Shown here piece by piece: positions 59,015-64,000 of a stretch of 64,000 nucleotides of DNA. The notes beneath the pieces were generated by a model, which did no database searches, had not been told where the DNA came from, and saw only the letters and a program-made list of their open reading frames with translations. A program made the translations under genes and the position numbers. The stretch's first letter is position 1. Every line of letters begins with the position of its first letter. The DNA is taken from assembly GCA_965237775.1 (NCBI GenBank), contig OZ250155.1:1488001-1552000 (forward strand), in the 5' to 3' direction. The stretch is from CATOSP01 sp965237775. GTDB lineage: Bacteria; Chloroflexota; Dehalococcoidia; Lucifugimonadales; UBA3495.

Positions 59015-60694
59015 GTGAGGCCAACTGCCGCCATGCCAAACGCCGCGTCTACGGACGGCCTTGATGAGCTATCCCAACGGCTCGTACGGCAATACTGGAG
59101 TTTCTATCCCACGTCAGGGTCTCGCATCGGCAAGCACGAATACGATGGCGCCCTGCCCGACCTCTCCCCGTCCAGTCTTCAACGCCGGGTCCGTGAGCTG
59201 AACGAGGGTCTAACCTCGGTCTCAGCCGCCCGTGGAAGTTCGTTGAACGAGGAAGACCGACTCAGCCATAGCCTCCTTGAATTGTTCTTGGAAAGGGAAC
59301 TATTCAGCCTCACGCAGGCGCGAAACCTGGAAACCAACCCCATGAGACAGGTCGGATACCTGGACGTCAGCGGCTACCTGAACCGGGACTACGCGCCTTT
59401 GGTGGACCGTGTGAGGTCGATGACCCGCGTACTCGACCAGGTGCCGGAGTTCCTGGAAGTGCTGGCATCCCATTTAAGCGACGGGATAGGCCGCCCGGTC
59501 CTGGATTCCAGCGTGGAGAGCTATTCCGGGATGGCCCGGTTCTACAGACTGGACCTCGGTGAGGCCGGACGAGAAGTTTCCGACCACAGTGTTCGGGCCG
59601 AATTCGACCGCGCGAGAGGCCAAGCTACCGCGGCGTTGGAAAAGTTCTCCGCCATGTTGGAACAGCGGCGGGACCGGGCCCCGGAGGAGTTTGCCGTAGG
59701 TCGGGGACTCTATTCGTCGATGCTGAAAGCGGGTGAGGCGCTGGATGTTTCTGTTGCGGAATTGATAACTCTAGGTGAGGCGAACTTGGAGGATAATATT
59801 CGTGAGTTACGTGAGGTAGCTTCCTTAATCGGTCCGGGACGAGACGTCAGGGAGATCGTAGAGGAGACCGGCGCCCGCCACCCTTCGGCATCCGCTCTAA
59901 TACCGGAGACCAGGAATATGCTGGAGGATATCCGGCAGTCGGTCATTGACCTGGACTTGATCTCGGTGCCCTCAGAGGACCGCTGCCAGGTTGTTGAGAC
60001 GCCCACCTACATGCGGTACGCGTTCGCGGCCATGGACAGCGCCGGAGCATTGGAGGAACGGGCCACTGAGTCCTTCTATTACGTGACTCCCGTGGAAGCG
60101 GAGTGGACCGCGCAACAGCAGGAGGAGTGGCTGACGAACTTCAACTATGCCACCCTGCGCATTGTGTCCATCCACGAGGTTTACCCAGGACACTTCGTCC
60201 ACCACCTCCACAACCGCTATGGCAGGACGCTTCCATTGATCAATCGTGTTGCGAGCTCCTATGCGTTCGTCGAAGGGTGGGCCCACTACACGGAAGCGAT
60301 GATGATCGAGGGCGGTTACGGCAGGGAGCAGCCGGAGTTGCGTTTGACCCAACTTCTGGAAGCGCTGGTGCGGAACTGCCGTTACATGTGTTCCCTGGGA
60401 ATGCACACCCAGGGCATGACGCTGGACGAAGCAACGAGCTACTTCATGGACAAGGCGTTTATGGCGGAGCATCCGGCGCGCCGGGAAGCGCTTCGGGGCA
60501 CCTTTGATCCCGGCTACCTGAACTACACCCTGGGAAAGCTGATGATACTGAAGCTGAGGGAGGACTACCGCCTGGAACAGGGAAGCGGCTTCTCGCTAAA
60601 GGAGTTCCACGACCGATTGTTGTCCTATGGGGCTCCGGCCTTGCCCCTGTTGCGGCGGGCGATGTTGCGGGACCCATTGGGGTCTCCGGTCTAG
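59015..60694 (+). CDS. DUF885 metallopeptidase-like protein
   Basis: A 559-residue protein of the DUF885 family. The zinc motif HEVYPGHFVHHLH (H-E-x-Y-P-G-H) near 385 and YAFVEGWAHYTE with the third ligand Glu near 415 match, along with GYLNYTLGKLMILKLREDY near the C terminus. Some members are dipeptidases or carboxypeptidases. The start is GTG 59015 or ATG 59033; neither has a strong ribosome-binding site. It ends 4 bases inside the convergent PIG-L gene. Confidence 0.85.
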   Translation: MRPTAAMPNAASTDGLDELSQRLVRQYWSFYPTSGSRIGKHEYDGALPDLSPSSLQRRVRELNEGLTSVSAARGSSLNEEDRLSHSLLELFLERELFSLTQARNLETNPMRQVGYLDVSGYLNRDYAPLVDRVRSMTRVLDQVPEFLEVLASHLSDGIGRPVLDSSVESYSGMARFYRLDLGEAGREVSDHSVRAEFDRARGQATAALEKFSAMLEQRRDRAPEEFAVGRGLYSSMLKAGEALDVSVAELITLGEANLEDNIRELREVASLIGPGRDVREIVEETGARHPSASALIPETRNMLEDIRQSVIDLDLISVPSEDRCQVVETPTYMRYAFAAMDSAGALEERATESFYYVTPVEAEWTAQQQEEWLTNFNYATLRIVSIHEVYPGHFVHHLHNRYGRTLPLINRVASSYAFVEGWAHYTEAMMIEGGYGREQPELRLTQLLEALVRNCRYMCSLGMHTQGMTLDEATSYFMDKAFMAEHPARREALRGTFDPGYLNYTLGKLMILKLREDYRLEQGSGFSLKEFHDRLLSYGAPALPLLRRAMLRDPLGSPV

Positions 60695-61428
60695 GACCGG
60701 TCCGAAGGTTCCGGCGTCCTGGGCTCGGTGCGGAACGTCACCTCGCGGAACGCCTCCGCGTATGAGTAGTCCTGTTCCGCCGCGGCTTCCCGCGCGGTGT
60801 CTTTGACGAACGCCTCCACCTCTTCGCGGGAGCGTCCAAACATCTGACTCTGATGGACCATGACCGCCTTGACCTTGGCGTCCAGGGACGCTTCGATGTC
60901 GTACCAGGCGTTGGGTGACTCGGCTCCCCAGAAGAGTACGGCGCCGGTCTTATGGGGTTCCAGCCCTTCGTCTCTCCATAGTTCGACGAAGTGGAGATGG
61001 TCCCTCGAATAGGGGAACACGGCATCCAGGGCCACCTGTCCGGCCACCCGGTTGTCCCGATGCCAGGCCAGGTTCTTGCGGTAGGGCTCCGGGCAAAGGA
61101 CGACGTCGGGTCTAACCCGCCGGACTTGCCTAACCAACTCCCGCCTGAAATCGCTGGAGTCTTCCAGCTCTCCATCAGGATGGTGTAACTCCACCACCTC
61201 TTTGACCCCTAGGAGCTGGGCGGCTTCTCTTTGCTCTCGCTCCCTGATGACTCCTAACTCGTGACCGCTGGCATTCGGGTCACTGGTCCCCTTGCCTCCG
61301 TCGGTGCAAAGAACGTAATGCACCTCCGCTCCCTCTTTCACCCACGAAGCCACGGTCCCAGAGCACCAGAACTCGGCGTCGTCGGGGTGCGGTATTACCA
61401 CTAATACTCGCTGCGGGGTGTCCTCCAT
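60691..61428 (-). CDS. PIG-L family deacetylase
   Basis: A 245-residue LmbE-like zinc deacetylase. The metal motif is IPHPDDAEFWCSGTVASW near 12, with VVELHHPDGEL near 78 and a histidine in NLAWHRDNRVAGQVALDAVF. Such enzymes deacetylate N-acetylglucosaminyl compounds, as in mycothiol or bacillithiol synthesis. The substrate here is unknown. Convergent with the DUF885 gene, overlapping by 4 bases. Confidence 0.88.
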   Translation of the reverse strand: MEDTPQRVLVVIPHPDDAEFWCSGTVASWVKEGAEVHYVLCTDGGKGTSDPNASGHELGVIREREQREAAQLLGVKEVVELHHPDGELEDSSDFRRELVRQVRRVRPDVVLCPEPYRKNLAWHRDNRVAGQVALDAVFPYSRDHLHFVELWRDEGLEPHKTGAVLFWGAESPNAWYDIEASLDAKVKAVMVHQSQMFGRSREEVEAFVKDTAREAAAEQDYSYAEAFREVTFRTEPRTPEPSDRS

Positions 61429-61761
61429 CCGCAGATTTCCTCCAACCTAGGTATGTGCGGACCGCTGGCGGCTGTGTTGGCTGTACGCCGCACCGCGCGA
61501 ACAGTCCTACGACGAATTCCCGGCGAAACGTGGTCCGTATCCCCAACATCTGGCAACAAGGGAAGCGTTAGTTGCCCACGGGATATCGCGAATCAGTCGG
61601 GAGAGTAGATACGCCCAATGTTACAGGAACCGGGGATGAGGGTCAAATGGAGTGATTGACATCTCCCGAAGTAAGGCTGTACGCTCCAGAGGGTTGCCAC
61701 GGCACGCCTCCGGGGGCTGTGGCGGCCCTACCGACTACCACACCAATCAGGGAGGAGAAAC
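61429..61761. other. Divergent intergenic region before DUF35 gene
   Basis: About 330 bases. TTGACA at 61656-61661 is a good -35, but no clear -10 follows it. No gene or repeat is supported. Confidence 0.45.
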
Positions 61762-62172
61762 ATGCCGAAGGTCATCCCCGTGCCCGACGAGTTGAGCAAG
61801 CCGTTCTGGGACGCGGTGAACGAGCGTAGGCTCGTGATTCAGAACTGCACTAGCTGTGACTTGCTCCAATACCCTCCGAGGGAAACCTGCGGGAAGTGCC
61901 GCTCCGCCGAAAATCTGGAATGGAAACAGGTGAGCGGAAAGGGGCATATCTCTTCCGCCATCGTCATCGAGGACGGGCGGCTCGACCGCCGGCGTCCCGA
62001 CCAGCCCTACAACCTGGTGCTGGTCCACTTGGATGAAGACCCTGGGATCAACTTTTACTCCAACCTCCCCGGCACTCAGGTGGACGATGTGCCTATAGGT
62101 GCGGCGGTGGAGGTGTACTTCGAAGAAGTAGCGCCGGGGCAAATGATCCACGAGTGGCGCGTGGTTTCCTAA
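61762..62172 (+). CDS. DUF35 OB-fold/zinc-ribbon protein
   Basis: A 136-residue protein with an N-terminal rubredoxin-like zinc ribbon (CTSC near 29 and CGKC near 43) and a C-terminal OB fold (KGHISSAIVIEDG, PYNLVLVHLDEDPGI, AVEVYFEEV). This family pairs with thiolase-like proteins in acyl-CoA complexes. GGAGGAG lies before the ATG. The thiolase-like gene follows by 48 bases. Confidence 0.88.
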   Translation: MPKVIPVPDELSKPFWDAVNERRLVIQNCTSCDLLQYPPRETCGKCRSAENLEWKQVSGKGHISSAIVIEDGRLDRRRPDQPYNLVLVHLDEDPGINFYSNLPGTQVDDVPIGAAVEVYFEEVAPGQMIHEWRVVS

Positions 62173-62220
62173 CTATCCTAATTCCAAAATCGTAAGATTG
62201 GACTTGAGAAAGGGCGGTAA

Positions 62221-63537
62221 ATGACTTCGTTAAGTGACTATTCCTGGAGGAGAAACACCGAAGGACTTGGGGTATGGGACCACCGCGGACAGGTGGCCGT
62301 CGCCGGGTTCGGACATTCCGAAATTGACCGGCGCTGGGACGAGGAATCCATGGACAGGACCGTTGGCGCGTTCTCAATACAGGCTTGTCAACGGGCCATG
62401 GAGGACGCGGGCGTTACCGCCGATCAGATTGACGGCGTGATTTGCTGCGACTCGCACATCGCGGGACCCAGCGGCGGCACCGCCGGAAGATGGGCGCCAC
62501 GCCCGTACTTTGATGCACCCTACGACTCAGAATGGGGCCTAACTCTGGTCAACGGCGAATGGCTTGCCAAGCAAATGGGCCTAACCAACGTCAAATTCGC
62601 ACCCTCCGGTGTGCCTGCCATCGGCGAGATGTTGGGCTTGGCCTCCCAGGCGATCGCCGACGGGCTCTGTACCACCTGCCTGGTGATTTATCCTACCGGA
62701 AACCTTGAAGGGCGTTACCGCCGGGGCGGCGAGAACGCCGAGGACCACGCCCGCGGAGGCCGTCAATGGACCGTGCCCTGGGGCAACCACGGCGGTAATG
62801 ACTTCATCAACGCATTCCCCCACCAGCAGTACTGTCACAAGTACGGCGGCGTCCACGACGACCTGGCCCCATTCGTAGTGAACCAACACCGGAACGGTCT
62901 GATGACTCCCTGGGGTTTCAACGCGACTCATGACATCCCCCAGCTTACGGTGGAAGACTACGTTTCTTCCCGATTTATCCTGAAACCCCTGAGGCTGTGG
63001 GACTGCGACAGGCCAGTCAACGCCTCCGGAGCCTACCTGTTCACAACCGCCGAACGGGCCAGGGACATGAAGCAGCCTCCGGTCTACATTCTCAACCACA
63101 ACCAGCACAACGCGGGTACGCGGAGCACCCAGGCGGTTTTGGACGAAATCGAGGCGGAAACCGACCGTCTCGCCCGCATGATGTTCGAAGGCTCAGGGCT
63201 GAGCGCAGACGAAGTGGACATCTTCAATCCCTACGATGGTTACTCCACAATGACCCAATTTTGGTTGGAGGCGTTCCAATGGCACGGAGTGAAACGGGGC
63301 GACGCATTCCCGTTCTACGCCGATGATATACGTGTGGAAGGTCCCCATCCCTTCAGTTCCAGCGGGGGCAACCTGGGGACCGGCCGGCTTCGGACCGCCA
63401 TGTGGACCGATAGCATTGAGCAGCTCCGAGGATCGGCAGGCCCGCGTCAGGTCACGGTAAGGGCCGAGGCAGCCGTTTCGGGGTTCGGTCCTCCGCTGGG
63501 TGGAGGCTGGATAGCCTTCGGCAAATATCCGAACTAG
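62221..63537 (+). CDS. Thiolase-like protein (SCPx type) without nucleophilic Cys
   Basis: A 438-residue thiolase-fold protein. VAVAGFGHSEI opens the fold; VNVKFAPSGVPAIGEMLGLAS-type sequence lies where thiolases have the nucleophile loop (A-C-x-S-G), here FAPSG with no Cys. NHNQHNAGTR, DIFNPYDGYSTMTQFWLEAF, and SSGGNLGTGRLRTAMW near the end match the SCPx-type C-terminal half. It probably acts as a partner of the DUF35 protein, without thiolysis. Terminator follows. Confidence 0.85.
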   Translation: MTSLSDYSWRRNTEGLGVWDHRGQVAVAGFGHSEIDRRWDEESMDRTVGAFSIQACQRAMEDAGVTADQIDGVICCDSHIAGPSGGTAGRWAPRPYFDAPYDSEWGLTLVNGEWLAKQMGLTNVKFAPSGVPAIGEMLGLASQAIADGLCTTCLVIYPTGNLEGRYRRGGENAEDHARGGRQWTVPWGNHGGNDFINAFPHQQYCHKYGGVHDDLAPFVVNQHRNGLMTPWGFNATHDIPQLTVEDYVSSRFILKPLRLWDCDRPVNASGAYLFTTAERARDMKQPPVYILNHNQHNAGTRSTQAVLDEIEAETDRLARMMFEGSGLSADEVDIFNPYDGYSTMTQFWLEAFQWHGVKRGDAFPFYADDIRVEGPHPFSSSGGNLGTGRLRTAMWTDSIEQLRGSAGPRQVTVRAEAAVSGFGPPLGGGWIAFGKYPN

Positions 63538-63583
63538 AACTAGGATCCTCTTCAGGGGCGCACTCGCCTCTAGGAACGAAAGT

Positions 63584-63616
63584 GGCCTTCGGACCAGCGT
63601 CCGAAGGCCGTTTCTG
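63584..63616 (+). terminator. Intrinsic terminator after thiolase-like gene
   Basis: GGCCTTCGGAC (63584-63594) pairs perfectly with GTCCGAAGGCC (63599-63609) around CAGC, followed by GTTTCT. Confidence 0.85.
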
Positions 63617-63645
63617 TGCCGGTGGTTAATATTGGGGATTGATCA

Positions 63646-64000
63646 TCAACCCGAGCTGGTGATCTCCTGACGCCCAAGGTCCGTCTGCTGCAATAAGGTG
63701 CCCGCCAGTATACCGCCCGATACGATCACCTTCATTGCGTCGTCTACTGACATGCCGGTGGGCGTGACATCACTGCTGGGCACCATTATCAGGAACCCAG
63801 ATGAAGGCAGAGGTGTCGTGGGAACATATATGGCCAGAGTTTCCACCCCATCGGTATTGATCAGGGTAGACGTCACCAGCCCAATGGCCTGAGAGCCGGG
63901 GCGAGGGAATTCCACGAGAACCACACTGCTAAACCGGGACGTGTTATTGGAGGAAAGCAGCTCGACCGCACTACGCGTGGTCCCATAGATGGTCTTAACC
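63646..64000 (-). CDS. DUF502 family membrane protein, C-terminal fragment
   Basis: The minus-strand frame is open from the right edge to a stop at 63646 (118 codons). VKTIYGTTRSAVELLSS, VVLVEFPRPGSQAIGLVTST and VYVPTTPLPSSGFLIMVP are the conserved parts of DUF502 proteins, whose N-terminal membrane helices lie outside the window. The tail ends in MSVDDAMKVIVSGGI, as usual. Function unknown; the family is seen in bacteria and plants. Confidence 0.9.
   Translation of the reverse strand, partial: VKTIYGTTRSAVELLSSNNTSRFSSVVLVEFPRPGSQAIGLVTSTLINTDGVETLAIYVPTTPLPSSGFLIMVPSSDVTPTGMSVDDAMKVIVSGGILAGTLLQQTDLGRQEITSSG

Overview
The window looks like the chromosome of an uncultured Chloroflexota bacterium, probably class Dehalococcoidia or the SAR202 group. 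The grounds are family content and gene order; no marker search could be run. They are: rsmH-ftsA-ftsZ directly adjacent with no mraZ, mur, mraY, ftsI or ftsW genes between them, a class II (B12-dependent) ribonucleotide reductase, GatCAB genes together with asnS, and many SDR, VOC, MaoC, cyclase, flavin-monooxygenase, DUF885 and EthD genes. The DNA is GC-rich and most starts carry GGAG/AGGAGG ribosome-binding sites, with frequent GTG and TTG starts. One gene is cut by each window edge: trigger factor on the left and a DUF502 membrane protein on the right.

Region by region. 1-4.3 kb: divergent tig (partial) and a reduced division cluster rsmH-ftsA-ftsZ ending in a terminator. 4.6-9.3 kb: nrdR, then nrdJ behind a consensus promoter with a pair of NrdR boxes; nrdJ carries a LAGLIDADG intein placed exactly before the radical cysteine. 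9.3-16.9 kb: pdxA, proC, a YggT protein, DegV, an ATP-binding kinase, an MFS transporter, an alpha/beta hydrolase and a 6PGDH-like dehydrogenase. 16.9-20.4 kb (minus): cupin, a small unknown protein, an orphan degenerate TPP subunit, a small membrane protein, and a split TPP decarboxylase (alpha and beta). 20.4-28.6 kb (minus): a truncated adenine-methylase-like gene, asnS, gatA, gatC, SDR, a duplicated VOC protein, two MaoC proteins and a PHP phosphoesterase. 28.9-36.9 kb: NYN nuclease, a second split TPP enzyme, RNase P RNA, a zinc-ribbon coiled-coil protein, SbcD, a GatC-like mini-protein, Rieske, nitroreductase, SDR, and bfd-bfr for iron storage. 37.6-43.0 kb: P1 peptidase, a DUF2520 dehydrogenase, panB and panC (pantothenate), then etfBA. 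43.4-52.1 kb: an HtpX-like protein lacking its zinc motif, a membrane protein, and a catabolic-looking group (cyclase, luciferase-like monooxygenase, class III dioxygenase, PPOX flavoprotein, FAD oxidase). 52.3-57.5 kb: tRNA-Thr, tRNA-Tyr, tRNA-Thr, tuf, rpmG, secE, nusG, rplK, rplA, an L10 leader with attenuator, rplJ, rplL and a zinc-ribbon protein. 57.7-64.0 kb: SDR, EthD, DUF885 peptidase-like, PIG-L deacetylase, a DUF35 plus thiolase-like pair, and the partial DUF502 gene.

The main non-genic discovery is a family of three miniature inverted-repeat elements (17429-17783, 37113-37376, 49370-49724). They have about 20-bp imperfect terminal repeats beginning GTAA and near-identical 8-bp target duplications, which resembles the ends of IS66-type elements; no transposase lies in the window. 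A different palindromic repeat lies at 43184-43272.

Other points of interest are the L10 leader switch before rplJ, the NrdR-box promoter of nrdJ, the HExxH loss in the HtpX-like protein, the His54-to-Asp change in bacterioferritin, the thiolase-like protein without its nucleophilic cysteine, and the TPP subunit with an eroded cofactor motif.
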